Positions 22,470-35,367 are shown, counted from the first letter of the stretch. The stretch is DNA of 64,000 nucleotides from Cryptomeria japonica (GCF_030272615.1 NC_081411.1:181500977-181564976), one strand, 5' to 3'. The notes: a model not told the origin generated them from the sequence alone. A program made the numbers and translations.

Positions 22470-24941
22470 GCTATATAGAGCATTAGGCTCCCATACATAT
22501 CAGAAAAACACCAAAAACATTCAGATAAATGTCCTGAAGAAAATACAAAAAATAAAATAAAAAATCAAAATAGTAAAGAAAAATCATGCATCCAAACGGT
22601 GAACAACCACTCCGGTGGCACCTTGGGTAAGTGCAATGGTGAAAACCTGGCAAACAGGCACCACTCTTAAAGGCTATGGCTCCATTGTCTTTCAAAATTG
22701 TTGCGATCACATTCATTGCACCCACTCATCCATCAGTCAAAGCCATGGCTTGTTATTGATCTACAATCAAGGATAGTACTTCATGTGTCTTGCATCCCGC
22801 TTTTTCATAGTCATGTCTAAACTGGGGGCAATGCCCTTAACCTATTGATGGAAGTGGATTTTCTGAATTACTTATGATTCATTGAGTTCTTCATTCAAAA
22901 CTGTCTCACAAAATACCAAAAACATTTGAAAACAAATCACAAAATTCCCAAAACATTGAAAAACACTCACAAAATCCAAAAACATCAGAAAACATCAAAA
23001 GTCAATAAAAAACATGGTTCCACATTGTACATACGCAATCCAACAGACACCAAGCCAAACATTTTGAAATACTCAAACAAATGATCACTCATCACATCAA
23101 CCAAACAATCAACATCGACCTGCAAGCTGCCTTAACAAGGATGCATTCTTCCTTATTTCAAAACAAAGACATGATACAATTTTTCTTTCACAAGAAAATT
23201 ATGTTTAAGCTATCAAGTACTTGGTCGGTTTGTTAGCTATTTATTCATTCATATCAGGTTCCTACGCTACTCCGGGATATCCACAAGCGATTAGATTGGC
23301 CGGGATGGTTCCTAGAGCATTGTTTGTATGTCAACTGTGAATTATTTTGATGAAGTTCTGGGGCATGTACTAATGGTGTCTACGTGGTAAGTTCACTAAG
23401 CTACGTGATCATATGCAAAATACAGTCATGGATCACTATGGTTGGCTGACTACAACATATACCTCGACCATATGAGCATGAACCATTATAGAGGGTCCAT
23501 ATTCTTTATTATGTATTTATGCTATTTGTTTGTAGGTACAATGCTCCATCCTTGGTTCCTACTACCTCATCCAAGCTCGATAATGGTTTATCTCTTACTA
23601 TGATATGAACTTGTCTTGGGATATGATCAGCAAAAGATCAAGGAGGACGTTCCAAGTCATGCATGAAAGGAGATAATCTTTGTTTGTTTTGCAAGCAATA
23701 CTCAGGTCAACTTGATCCATTATATCAAGTTGCTTGTATTAACTCGCTATATCAAAATCCATGTAAGGAATACTCAGGTCATCTTGAATTATTATGTCAA
23801 GTTGCTTGTATTTTCTTACCACATTTTAAAGCTCAATGATGAAAAATAAAGCACTATGGATCGTCATTTCACCTCATCTATATATATTGCATTCCATTGC
23901 ATTCCATCCATCCATACATTCATAAATAGCTGCATATCATTCATACATAGTAATGACAATGGGTGCATACTCTATTTTCCTCTTCTTCCATAGTACTTGG
24001 TCCTAGGTCCTCCATATCTTCTATATAACATTGAATCCCCCCCTCACCCTCCCTATCTAGGTCATCATCAATCCATTCATCATTTCCCATCAACCCAATC
24101 AAGCCATGTTCATCACCATCCATCTCTAAAAGGAGGGATTGCGCTTCCCATCCTAAGTCATCCATGCAATCAAGAAAGTTACTCTATCTGCACAAGTACA
24201 TAGACTCACACACACCTAGACTATCAATAGATACTCTGATCAAGTATCTTCAGGTCTCAATAGGTAATCGATCATGGCACACCTAGACTACAACATGCAT
24301 TTCTCATAATGACCTAGTCTCAATGGGACTGCTATGATTCACCACAACCATCCATCACAACACATACACTATCATTTGATCAACCAATCAAACACAATCC
24401 CACAGACAATTACATCAATTGTCTAAGTCTCAACGAGTATTTTTCTTCAGATACCTTGACTTCATCGGGCAATTACATCAATTGTCTAAGTCACAACAGG
24501 TCACTTTGATTCACTTACTCAAACTTTATCTTGTCCAAGCAAACAACTGACATCAACTGTCATGCTTTGACTCGACCAGGGCAATTAAACTGATTGCACT
24601 AGATTGTCCACCCAATTTTGATCAATTGTACAGTATCAATCAAAAGCACAAACACTACATTTGCACCGTGACGCCATGTACTTTTGAGGCTTGTTGTTTC
24701 CCCATAGTCACTTTGTCTTCTCCCATTCTTTCACCCTAACTTCCTAATTCTTCTATTCTACCTCTCCCCAACTTCTTTCTCTTTTTTCGAGAGGTCGCCC
24801 GATTTTTTGAATTTTTTTGGCCCATCTCTCGAGGGGGGCATACCACCCACTAAATTAACATTTCTAGGGCATATTTCTCATACCTATCTTTCTTTCTTTG
24901 AAATGATGCGATAAAACTGCACTGTCTCAAAGAGGGGCAAA
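22470..24941 (+). other. E1 3' non-coding region and polypurine tract
   Basis: 2.5 kb without supported genes. Recognisable blocks shared with E0, F and H are 'ggtgaaaacctggcaaacag' (22639), the 'aaaacattgaaaa/cacaaaat' repeats (22880-23010), a 'ccataatggttcat'-like block (23480, opposite strand in F) and date-like 'gactaggt' blocks near 24310. It ends with the stem-loop at 24787 and polypurine tract 'caaagaggggcaaa' (24928-24941). Confidence 0.6.
24787..24832 (+). other. Conserved stem-loop upstream of the polypurine tract (E1)
   Basis: Arms 'tcgagaggtc' and 'catctctcga' pair over about 9 bp; followed by 'ggggggcataccaccc'. Same position as in E0, H and F, about 100-110 bases before the LTR. 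Confidence 0.65.
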
Positions 24942-26636
24942 TGTAGTCACATAAATCTGTCCACTTAATTAAATGAATATTTAGTATTTATTTGATTATT
25001 TAACCATCAATCAATAATATTTAATTAATTCATCTTAACCTTCTTCTCCTATTAGTTAAATAAATTATTCAATTTATTTGATTTAATTCACTTAACCAAA
25101 TTCAGACCATTAATTAAATAAATAATTCATATTTGTTTAATTAAATCTTCTCTCACATTTAAATAAATTAATATTTATTTAAATCCCCCAAAATTCCATC
25201 TCTCACATTTAAATAAATTAACATAAATTAACATTTATTTAAATCACTTTTATCCTCCACCCACTTGCATTTTCCTATAAATGCAAGTTGCACAACTATT
25301 TTAAATAAATAAATTATTTATTTAAAATCCTATTTATCCTCACCCACTTGAAACTTTTAATGGTTTCCCTTAAAGTCTTCAAACTTAATGGCTTCTTTCT
25401 AGAGTCTTCTTAAGCCTTTAATGGTTTCCCTTAAAGTCTTCAAGCATTTAAATGCTTTATCTTCCTTTTTCTCATGTAAATAAATTAAGATTTATTTAAA
25501 TAAAATCCCAAATTCACATTCACATTTAAATAAATTAATATTTATTTAAATATCTATCCAAATGCAAATTACACCATTTAATTGAAATAAATGATTTTAT
25601 TTTAATTGAAAATCCCAAAATTCCTCCCACTTGCATTCTCCTACAAAATCCACTTGCATGCCTAAATCCCTTCTAGATTCTTCTAACTCCTTCTAATAAG
25701 CCTAATCTTATCCTAATCATTGTCACGTTCCTAAATAAAAGGAAGTCACTTCTCAAAAACCTCCAAAGTCTTCAATAACCATTAAAGGCTTTATGTCTTC
25801 AAATGGTTAACCTCTAAAGTCTTCCAAACCATTAAAGGCTCTTAGATAACCATTTATGGTTAACTCACCTTTTACCTTTGGTTAGAGACTTTCCTCTAAC
25901 TTAACCATCCTTTTGACTCATGGGTCTCTTCAAAGAATTTATTTCTTTGACTAAGGTAGCCATTTAACCCTTGCACATTCATTTATCCCTTGGATAAAAG
26001 GAATATCCATTAACCTAACCCTAACCCAACCCCCTAGGGTAACCATCATGTCCCCTCAAGCATTTAATGCTCCTTATCTCTCCTCTCAAGCCCCCTCATG
26101 GTGATACTTGTCAACATGGGATTGGGTTGAAAGTCTCACATGGATTGAATATCTTTCAATCCTAACCCTTGTTAAGATTGCTCAATCTTAACCCTTCATT
26201 TCCCCATTTCTTCTATAAATAGAACCCTTCTCCTTAAGCAAAGAAGGAAGCATTAGAGTATTGTTGTTATACTGGTATTAGCATAGAGCTTTTTCATAGC
26301 ATCACTATCTACAGTTGCATAGCATTTTCTTATCATATTCAACCATCTTGAATCTCCATATGCCATCCATGGCTAGTGCTAAAAGCTGATAGCTACACTC
26401 ATGTGGAACTTGGAGAGGAGAGGAACAAGGGAGGAGCAACTATGAACATCTTGATTAGCATTTGGAGGAGTATAGTTTATCTATTCTATGTTTGTATGCT
26501 TTCTATTTCATGCTTAATATCTCTCTTGATATGCCTATTTAGGATAATCTTTTGTTGCTAACACTAATGCTTGTTTCTTGTTCTCTTGTGTATGTTGCCA
26601 TCAAATAGATTTTCTAATCCTTTTTGCAGAGCATCA
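24942..26636 (+). repeat. 3' LTR of E1
   Basis: Starts TGTAGTCACATAAATCTGTCC-like sequence directly after the polypurine tract. It contains long AT-rich 'aaataaattaatatttattt' repeats, then repeated 'agtcttcaa...attaaaggctt' motifs. TATA box at 26213. The end is placed at 'gcagagcatca' (26636) by alignment with the H LTR, which ends 'gaagagcatca'. 1,695 bp. Confidence 0.8.
26213..26223 (+). promoter_or_regulatory. TATA box of the E1 LTR
   Basis: 'ctataaataga' is conserved in the LTRs of F (42325 and about 63877, reverse strand) and H (about 38238). It lies in the otherwise most conserved part of the LTR, as expected for the U3 promoter. Confidence 0.65.
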
Positions 26637-28302
26637 CATAGTGTACACAATTTCTGACTCAGGGTTAGTATCCTCATGTGGTGTGTCCACATTCTCGGTA
26701 GCTGATATGCTATCAGTCTATACCAGTGGAGTAACCAAAGGTGGTGGTAGGTTGTCAGTTACTTTAATGTTGGATAATCCACCTACTTTACCTTTCCCCT
26801 TGTCTTTGTCCTTTTGATAAACTTTGAAAGTTTTTGGTCTTTTCATCTCTTCCTATTTTTCTTTCTCAACTAAGAAAATGTCCCGCTTGTTTGTTGTTTG
26901 TTTTGCAATTTCATTTACCCTGCCAGCCATTAGGCTCACATGCCAGTGTCCACTTGAAAAAATTGTTCTATTAGCTTCATTGATTAATTCATCAATTTCC
27001 TCTACAGATTTGATCGGATGTACAACTAGTAGTTTCTCAATTTTAATTTTCTTATCTAGCTCCATAATTGCTAACCTCTTAGCATCTAAGTGCCTTTATA
27101 ATTCACTAGGCAAATCATCTACAACTTCAATTAATACTTTCTTGTAAATGTCAAGATGTAAAATAATGCTGTTCTCAATACTTTCTTTTTCTGCATCAGT
27201 AAATGTATTGTACAGTTTTCTCACATTAGATAGATTGTTGTGATCAGTTATTTCACTCAATACGTTATCCAATGGTAGTATGACCTATTTTTGTTTCTTT
27301 TTAGGTGTCAACTTCTTTTTCGGTGGCCTCACTGCCTATTGCTTCTTCCTTGTCTTCTTGGGTGTAGGAGAGGGTACCAGTGATGGTTTTCTCTTCCTAT
27401 CAACTCTCTTAAATTCTGCAGGAATTTCACTCTCCGAGGATGTACCAACTGGTGAGAGATGAGACTCCGGTTGTAATCCTTCTAAGTCACTTTCCTTAAT
27501 TTCAGTGATATTCATAATGTTTTCTTTTATTTCCTTTACTTGCTTGGTTGCATTTCTTATGTATTTTTCTCTTTTCTTCCTCTGTTTCAGTGTCTGTACA
27601 TCACTTTCTATTGTTTCGGCATTACCAAAAACCTTATCTTTTGGTTCTCTAGGGGCTTCTAATAGGGCTTTGGCATAAGTTTCAATGATGTTTACATCTG
27701 CCTCATATCCCATTTCTGTCACCCATACAGTTCTAGGAAGAACTGCCTCCATCTAGATTCATCCTTTTTAATTACAAAATATATTTCCTTTTCATATTTG
27801 TCTACAATAATTTGTGGTAATCTCTCTCTTGTTTTCATTTTTGCTTTAAAGGCTTTGAAATACTCAGTGATATTGTTATCCTTGTCAGTGCCCATACTAG
27901 TGAAGATTTCTAATAGTTGTTTGCTTACCGGTATATCATAACCAAAGTCTTTCTTACCAATACTGGGAACCTCTTTTGTGAGATACAACATCAGACATAC
28001 CAAGAGATTGCCAAAATGAAAAGTTCCTTTCTTGTCTCCTTTTATCTTTTTCAGATTGTCTATTAATTCATCCTTTAACCACACACATACATCTATTTTT
28101 GCATCATTGTTGACCATATCATATGCACTTTTAATACATAGACTGGAAACTGAGTTCAATCAGTTTGCATGTGTGGTTTTATAGCCTAAAATCATGCTTA
28201 TGAATTTGAAATTCACATCCTTAACATCATTTACTCTCAAGAATCTATTGTCATATGTTGCTCCTATTAATGTTATGATAGTGTTATTAGGAACCTTCTT
28301 AG
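26637..28302 (-). pseudogene. ORF2 of element C, middle part
   Basis: Continues the ORF2 that begins at 35367, after removal of D. Protein segments match D's ORF2: FGNLLVCLMLYLTKEVPSIG, KYEKEIYFVIKKDE, VWVTEMGYEADVNIIETYAK, LSPVGTSSESEIPAEFKRV, the basic SPTPKKTRKKQ linker and ELDKKIKIEKLL. Stops near 28158 and 27750 and frameshifts break it. The coding similarity ends at the E1 LTR boundary. Function unknown; see the D copy for the best reading. Confidence 0.8.
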
Positions 28303-29092
28303 TGTTGGCATATGCACACTCCAATGAGACATTGAAGGTGATTGAAGGTTTTGTCATTGATGGCAACCTTACAATCCTATGGCATTGGTAAGGCATTACA
28401 CCGGCATCAACAGATCACACTCTACACCAGCACTCAGAACACCAGCACCGACACAGAGAAAGAAAGCATAACGGCACAAAGGCCGACAGGATTTTTGATA
28501 TATTATATTTTGTTTATTATTTGTAAAACTTTGTAAGCCGACTTGATATCATTGTAAAATGACTTATATATATAAGAAGTCATTGTAGGACATTTTGTAA
28601 CAAGGAAGGAAAAATAATTAGGCAGACCTATTATGCGAAATATAGGTTAAGAGGTATATGTAAAGAACAAAGCAGAAACCGGTACTGAATCTGGCATTGA
28701 AGATGCTATTGTAAAGCAGTACAGGTTATTGGATTTATATAATCCACATTGTAAGTTAGTGAGACTTCCTATTTGAGCAGTGAGTTCTAGGCACTTGGCC
28801 TTGCTGCATGTGCAGGCCCCTATTGTAAGTAATATTCTCTTATTGGCCAGTAAGTGAATATTGTGGGTCACAAATCCCACTGAGATTTTTTCCACACCGG
28901 GTTTCCTCGTTAAATCATTGTGTTATGGTGTGTTTCTTATGTGGTTACTTTCATTTCTATTTATTGCATTATTTCTTGCATACCTATACACTGTTATAAT
29001 ATGTTTTCCATGTTTTAAGTTGAGAAATTCTAATTACCGGTTAGATACTGATTCACCCCCCTCCCCTCTTAGTATCTGTGGGAATCCTAACA
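28303..29092 (+). repeat. 5' LTR of element D
   Basis: Starts TGTTGGCATATGCACACTCC, ends GGAATCCTAACA. TATA-like 'tatatatataag' at 28565-28576. The terminal hairpin at 29043-29077 (agatactga / ttagtatct) has a C-rich loop and one G-T pair. Confidence 0.95.
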
Positions 29093-29094
29093 AT

Positions 29095-29106
29095 TGGTAT
29101 TAGAGC
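29095..29106 (+). other. Primer binding site (element D), one mismatch
   Basis: TGGTATTAGAGC: the initiator-Met type site with a single C to T change compared with B and C. Confidence 0.85.
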
Positions 29107-29163
29107 TTGGTCCTCTATTTTCAGAAGTCTAATAGCTTGAGGAAGATCTTGACACTGACAAAG

Positions 29164-30296
29164 ATGAAAAATTTGATGAAGCAACTAGAAGTAGCTCTCT
29201 CAGACTATGATACAGAAAAATTGAAGAACATTAAACTTGAAAATGATCTAAAGGAAGCTCAGGATATCATTCAGCCACTTCAAGAAAATTTTACCATTGC
29301 AAGGAACAAGAGAAGAGAATTATGTGAAAAAATGCAAAATGAGAATGATGAAAAGGAATCACTTAATGATCAGATAAGCAAGCTGAAACTGGAAAACATA
29401 ACACAGAAGAATGAGATGCAAGATATGACCATGAGATTCTGTAAAGAAATTGAAGATAGAAAGAAGAGTGAAGAAGAATTGACCAGAAGACTAAGTGATG
29501 TAGCAATTGAGAACACAAGACTTAGCTATGAAAATGACCTATTGAAGACAGATCTGATGCATACACAGAATGACTCCAATGAACTAATGAGACAGAAAGA
29601 TATCTTAGAAAGAGAACTGGATATTGCAAATCAACACAAAGATAAATTCAAGAAAAGCTCAGAAGAACTTGGTGACTTGTTGAAGATTTAGAAACCTAAT
29701 GGTGACACTTGTGGAATTGGCTTTGAAGCGGGTGAAAGCTCCGGTACTACAAACACTCAAGATCACAGTAAATCGGTAAGGCAACCTAATGCTTATTAAT
29801 TCAATAGAAAATGCTTTAACTGTAATAAGTATGGGCATAGAGCAAATCGATGTAGATCTAGAAATTATTAGAATATCAACACACCCACCGGTCAATGTTC
29901 AAAATGCAAGAAAGTTGGTCACAACTTTGAAAATTGTAGAATGAATGTGAGATGTTATGTTTGTGGAAGATTTGGACACCTATCTAATCAATGTAGAACA
30001 CAAACCGGCATAGGTTATGACAAAGCTATTCAAAAAAAAAATGTGACTTGTTATGCATGTAACAAGATTGGTCATATTGCAAAATTCTGTAGAAGCAAAG
30101 GATCATCGACAGACAACAAAAGTGCTAGCTTGAAAGGGAAAGAAAAATTTGAAGAGGTAAAGCAAGAATTCTCAAAACAATGGATTAGAAAAGCAGATCT
30201 AAATGTTGGGAATACTCCTCCACTAGTAGAACCAATCAACACCCCACCGACAGAACATGGTAGTGCTCCACTGACAGGAAGTTCTTCATTAAATTG
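29164..30296 (+). pseudogene. Gag-like protein of element D: long coiled coil plus four zinc knuckles
   Basis: A single frame of about 377 codons from ATG 29164, with in-frame stops at 29689, 29797 and 29869 and no frameshift. Residues 1-175 are a nearly continuous charged coiled coil. Four CX2CX4HX4C knuckles follow: CFNCNKYGHRANRC, CSKCKKVGHNFENC, CYVCGRFGHLSNQC and CYACNKIGHIAKFC, then a short Lys/Glu-rich tail. Zinc knuckles imply RNA binding and packaging. The long coiled coil replaces the usual Copia Gag core as the assembly module, if it assembles at all. ORF2 starts 305 bp downstream. Confidence 0.8.
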
Positions 30297-30601
30297 AAGA
30301 AAGTGTCTTTGAGGGTTTGGCAATCAAATGACACATGTGCTATTATTCCCTCGGTTAAAGATGAGAAGTTGGAAGATACTTATATACCGGTAGACATGTT
30401 AAGTTACTACTTAACCGACATCATTAAATGTGGTAGATGACAAAATAGACCTTATAAATTTGTGATTTTGGCTCCATTTCACTTCATTGAGATTTCAAAC
30501 TTTCGAAGAGTGCGAAGATTCCGAGCTAAGGCATTTCGAGCAAGAGGCAAGAACACTTCAAGCAATCATCCATCCTAAAGGTAGAAAGAGGTATTTTTAT
30601 C

Positions 30602-33600
30602 ATGGCATCCACCTCTGCACTTGAATATATAGCAAACCCTATTGTTGTCGAAGTTGTAAAATGCCCTAGGCCCATATTTCAATTAGTTCCCAAAGTAGCA
30701 AAGAAAGATGATACCGTAGGTGCTTTTTCTCAAATTCCAAAAGGAGTTGTTTATGTTGAAGACCCTAGAATTTACATCCATTGCGACATAGAAGAATTAG
30801 GAGATGAAGAGATTAAAACCATGTTTAAATTTGTCATATGTGATGAATCTAGTAATGTAAAAGATGAACATAAAATTATTGAAACCCTAGGATTTACAAA
30901 GATCCTTAGCATTCTTGAATTTCCCAAGGATGTGATTAGGATAGTCTTAAGCAGGGTACATGGAGAATTTTTCTGGTTAGATGCAATTCATAAAATTACC
31001 AAGGAAGCTGTCAAAGTAGTGACAGGGTTACCCTCAACCAGTAAAAGGCCAGACAAAACCAAGAAGGTCTCAAATGACCTAATTACTAAGCTAACTGGTG
31101 CAACATCAGACAAAAGGTCCTTGAGATTAAATGATGTAAAAGATGTAAATGTGAGATTTGTTAGCATGATATTAGGGTATAAGGAAACTCATGCAAATAG
31201 ACTCAATTCAGTTTCAAGTTTATGCATTAAGAGTGCTTATGACATGATTACAGACAATGTGAAGATTGATATATGTGAGTGGTTGAAGGATGAGTTAATA
31301 GACAACCTAGGCAAGATTAAGAAGGATAAGAAAGGAACTTTTAGGTTTGGAAATCTGCTAGTATGTTTGATGCTACATATAACCAAACAGGTTCCCGGTA
31401 TAGGCTACAAAGAACTTGGATTTGATATACCGGTAGGTAAACAACTAACAAAACTATTCAACAATATGGGAGAAGATAAGGAATAGAATATCCAAGACTA
31501 TTTTCAAGCACTTAAGGCCAAAATGAAGAAGAGAATCAGATTATCACAGAAAATTGTTGACAAATACAAGGATGAAATATGCTTTGTAATAAAAAAGGAT
31601 GAGATATGGATGGAAGCAGTCATCCCTAGGACAATTGGGGTAATAGAAATGGGTTATGAGATAGATGATCTTATCATTGAAACATATGCCAAAGAACTTT
31701 TGGAAGCTCTTAGAGAACCAAAAGAAGAAGTATTTGGCAATGTGGAAACCATAGAAAGTCAAATACAATCTCATAAAAGAGTGAAACAGGTTGAAGCAGT
31801 AGTGAGAAGAGGATCTAGACAGGAAAAGGCTATAAAAGAAGATGTACTAAAGCAAACCGGTAGCACTGAGGAAGAATTAGCAGCTCCACAACCTGAAACT
31901 CACCTATCACCGGTAGGCACATCTTCAGAAAATGAAATGCTTGCAACTTGCAAGAGAGTTGTAAGGAAAAGAGATCCCTCACCGGAAACCGCACCCTCAC
32001 CTAGGAGGACAAAACAAAAACAACAAGTAGTGAGATCTCCTGTTAGGAAGACTACACCGAAGAAGAAACTGACACCCAAGAAGAAGAAAAGGACAAAACA
32101 AGACATGGCCCCTCTTGACATACTGTTGAATGAAATTACAGAGGAAGGCAAACTAAAGAATATAGAAAAATTATATGACACTCCGACTGCAGATGAAAAA
32201 GAACAAGTAGAAAACAGTGTTATATTGCATATGGACATGTACAAGAAATTTTTAATGGAAGTAGTAGATGAATTACTTGAAGAATTGTTTAAGAGATTGG
32301 AAGCAAGGAGACAAGCAGTAGTAGAACTTGACAAGAAAATCAAGATAGAAAAGCTACTTGCTATGTACCCAGTGAACTCACCTAAAGAAATTGATGATCT
32401 AATTGCTGAAGCCAACCGGTCAATATTTTCTACTGCACACCGACACATTGCATTAATGGTTGGAAGAGTCAATGAGGTGACTGAGGAAACAGAAAATGGA
32501 TGGGATATTTTCCTAGTAGAAAAAGAAAAATAGGAAGAATACATGAGCCATAAACCTATAAAGGTTTATCAGAAGGACAAGGACAAGGGTAAAAGTAAGG
32601 TTGGTGGACCACCTAGTATCAAAGTTAAAGACAACTTACCCCCAGCTCCTTTGATTACTCCACTGGTAACAACAAAAACAACTATAGAAGATCAACTGGC
32701 AGTTGAAAGTATGGATGTAGAGGATGTCAATCCTAATCCTGAAGTCTTATATATAGTGGATGTTGATACACAAAAGATCAACATTGTGGTAGACAAAGAT
32801 ACAATTGGTAAGACTGACATGGCTAGTGAGCCACTGGTAGCTGAGCAAACTAACAACACACAAAAGAAACCGATAGATGATAACAAAGAAAATTAGGTAG
32901 ACACTCAGACTCAGATTGAGGTAGAGAAACAGACTGAGAAACAAGAAGAACAAAAGGCTCTGGAATAGGTCCATGAGGAAACAGTGAAACCGGTAATTGG
33001 AGAAGTAGATAAACCATTGCTTAAGGAAATGCAAACACAAACAGACTTACCAGAGGTCAATACAAGCTTGGTTACTTCCACCACCAACGGTATTCACAAT
33101 GTAGGTTCCTCATCAATAGGCTTTAAACCAACTAATTAACTAAAGTACTCTTAGATTCAATTAAGAGGATAATAGATTGCAGCTCACAAGCTTATAAAGT
33201 TATAGATGACACCATACCAATTTTGAGGAGGTTAGCTCCTAACTGTAACATAGACAATAAGGACTCATTAAGTCAAATTGAAATTTTGTCCAAATACATC
33301 AATGAAAACACAGTAACAATTGAACAAGTAAAGGAAGAGGCATTGAAGGATAAAATGAAAATTGAAAAACAAAGATTCTTTGGAGATCAAATAAAGAAGT
33401 GTACAAGAGAATTTGACACACTTCTACTAGAACTATGTAATTTACTAAAAGAGTTCAAGACTTTGTATAAAGACATATGCAAGACAAACCTACTCACAAC
33501 CGATATAGATAAATAGATGAGCAAGGTACAAGATGAAATAAATAAACTTGTAGACAGTTTTGTTAACTCACCAGATTCATTATTAGTTTTTGAATAGAAG

Positions 33601-33900
33601 ATAACAAATTTTGAGGATGAGTTACTTAAATTAGGAAGAGAAAAGGAGAGAATAGTGGATAAGGCAAAAAGTTTAAGGTTAAGACTGAGTCCAAAATTGG
33701 ACTATCTAGCATTCATGCGGAAAGAGATATCTGAGGCACTTGTACAGGGATAGAGGACACTGACAGAGCACATGCAGCATCTCACCGATATAGTTCAAAG
33801 GACAGAGACAGCTATCAGAGACAGTAAAAAGTTTATGGAGAGTATAAACTTGATTTTGGCAGATCTATTTCAAATTGTGATCACACAGGTACAAGGTTGA
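30602..33900 (+). pseudogene. ORF2 of element D: large unknown protein
   Basis: ATG 30602. The frame is open for 294 codons to TAG 31484, again from 31487 to 32531, and to 32894. A frameshift lies between 32968 and 33223, and the C-terminal part ends at 33900. Intact length would be about 1,100 residues. Order: N-terminal domain (residues 1-300: VYVEDPRIYIHCDIEELG, VLSRVHGEFFWLDAI, ITKEAV, IKSAYDMI, FGNLLVCLMLHITKQ), a YKDEICFVI segment, a very basic Pro-rich linker (residues about 455-505) with repeated PKKK that looks like a nuclear localisation signal, a helical segment with ELDKKIKIEKLL, an acidic stretch, and a coiled-coil C-terminus. No known catalytic motif and no clear transmembrane helix. 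Homologous to ORF2 of B and C. Confidence 0.8.
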
Positions 33901-33940
33901 AACTACAAACTCTACTAACATCTTGACAACCTTTGTCATT

Positions 33941-34116
33941 GATGCCAAAGGGGGAGTAGTGGTATTAGAAAATTCAAATCATAGGAATCATATGCTCAGG
34001 GGGAGCACACATTTTTGGTAACATCTTTTTGGACTTCACATTTTTGGATTACAAGTTTTTGGATACACTTTTTGAAATTTCTCATGAGTGTTGCCATCAA
34101 TGCCAAAGGGGGAGAT
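33941..34116 (+). other. Repeated polypurine tracts before the 3' LTR of D
   Basis: Three tracts: 'gccaaagggggag' (about 33944), 'ctcagggggag' (about 33995) and 'gccaaagggggagat' (34102-34116), the last adjoining the LTR. The first and third lie in a shared context ('cattgatgcc' / 'catcaatgcc'). Confidence 0.7.
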
Positions 34117-34905
34117 TGTTGGCATATGCACACTCCAATGAGACATTGAAGGTGATTGAAGGTTTTGTCATTGATGGAAACCTTACAATCCTATGGCACC
34201 AACAAGGCATTACACCGACATTAGCAGATTAGACTCTACATCGGCACTCGGAACACTGGCACCGGCACAGAGAAAGAAAGCATACTAGCACAGAGGCCGA
34301 CAGGATTTTTGATGTATTATATTTTGTTTATTATTTGTAAAACTTTATAAGCCAACTTGATATCATTGTAAAATGACTTATATATATAAGAAGTCATTGT
34401 AGGACATTTTGTAACAAGGAAGGAAAAATAATTAGGCAGACCTATTATGCGAAATATAGGTTAAGAGGTATATGTAAAGAATAGAGCAGAAACTGGTACT
34501 GAATCTAGCATTGAAGATGCTATTGTAAAGTAGTACAAGTTATTGGATTTATATAATCCACATTGTAAGTCAGTGAGACTTCCCATTTGAGTAGTGAGCT
34601 CTAGGCACTTGGTCTTTTTGCATGTGTAGGCCCCTATTGTAAGTAATATTCTCTTATTGGCTAGTAAGTGAATATTGTGGGTCACAAATCCCACTGAGGT
34701 TTTTCCCACACTGGGTTTCCTCATTAAATTATTGTGTTATGGTGTGTTTCTTATGTGGTTACTTTTATTTCTATTTATTGCATTATTTCTTGCATATCGG
34801 TACACTGTTATAATATGTTCTGCATTTTTTTAAGTTGAGAAATTCTAATTACCAGTTAGATACCGATTCACCCTCCCCCTCTCAGGATCTATGGGAATCC
34901 TAACA
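34117..34905 (+). repeat. 3' LTR of element D
   Basis: TGTTGGCATATG...TAACA, 789 bp, followed by TSD CTTAG. TATA-like 'tatatatataag' near 34380. The terminal hairpin (agataccga ... tcaggatct) carries two mismatches here. Confidence 0.95.
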
Positions 34906-35367
34906 CTTAGTCTTATGTGGCCTACTACCGGTGGAGGGTAAACCTGTTACTGCCCTAACTGCTTCCTTGGTGATTTTGCAAATAGAATCTAGCCAAAAGA
35001 ATTCTCCATGAACTCTGCTAAGGACAATTCTTACTACCTCCTTAGGAAATTCTGGCATGTCTAAGATGTCCACAAAACCTAAAGTTTCAATAACCTTATG
35101 TTCGGGTTTCACATTTCCACTTTCATCATAGATAACAGTTTTAAACATTTTCAATATTTCCTCTTAACCTAATTCTTCAATATTGCAATGAATATAGATT
35201 CTAGGGTCTTCAGCATATGCAACACCTTTTGGAATTTTTGAAAAAGCACCTAAAGGATCATCTTGTTTTGCTATCTCGGGGATGATATTAAAAATGGGCC
35301 TAGGGTGTTTTACTATTTCCACAACAGTAGGGTTTGCAATAAATTCCAGAGCAAAGGAGGAAGCCAT
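34906..35367 (-). pseudogene. ORF2 of element C, N-terminal part
   Basis: Starts at ATG 35367 with MASSFALEFIANPTVVE, matching D's MASTSALEYIANPIVVE. A stop lies at about 35164, then VVRIVLSRVHGEFFWLDSI and ITKEAVRAVTGLPSTG continue to the D insertion. The remainder is at 26637-28302. The ATG and its context are shared by C and D, which supports the start chosen for D. Confidence 0.8.

Larger units (their letters stand above)
21457..26636 (+). mobile_element. E1: 3' part of a Tat-like Gypsy element (integrase to 3' LTR)
   Basis: Holds the integrase zinc-finger remnant through the C-terminus, a 2.5-kb 3' non-coding region, stem-loop, polypurine tract and LTR. The same order appears on the reverse strand in F (54574 down to 41917). 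Upstream pol, gag, leader and 5' LTR are missing: the left edge is a fusion to the Copia fragment at a shared 'aaat' (21457-21460), with no TSD. The right end stops inside element C, so E1 was probably inserted into C, with 'catag' (26637-26641) as the expected TSD. The partner copy of that TSD is not in the window. Confidence 0.8.
28303..34905 (+). mobile_element. D: complete non-autonomous Copia-like element nested in C
   Basis: 6,603 bp, TG...CA LTRs of 790 and 789 bp, perfect TSD CTTAG (28298-28302 and 34906-34910). It contains a primer site, Gag with four zinc knuckles, ORF2 and repeated purine tracts, with no protease, RT or integrase. It is inserted in the opposite orientation into ORF2 of a relative of its own family (C). 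Best template for the family because its ORF2 has the fewest breaks. Confidence 0.96.

Noticed and set aside
26376-26561. 61-codon ORF with a hydrophobic tail
   Set aside because: Falls in the transcribed part of the E1 LTR, and related LTRs in F and H do not keep the frame.
31900-32544. 214-codon open frame, reverse strand, Ser/Phe-rich
   Set aside because: Antisense of D ORF2's Lys-rich part; AAA/AAG codons read backwards as Phe/Leu.
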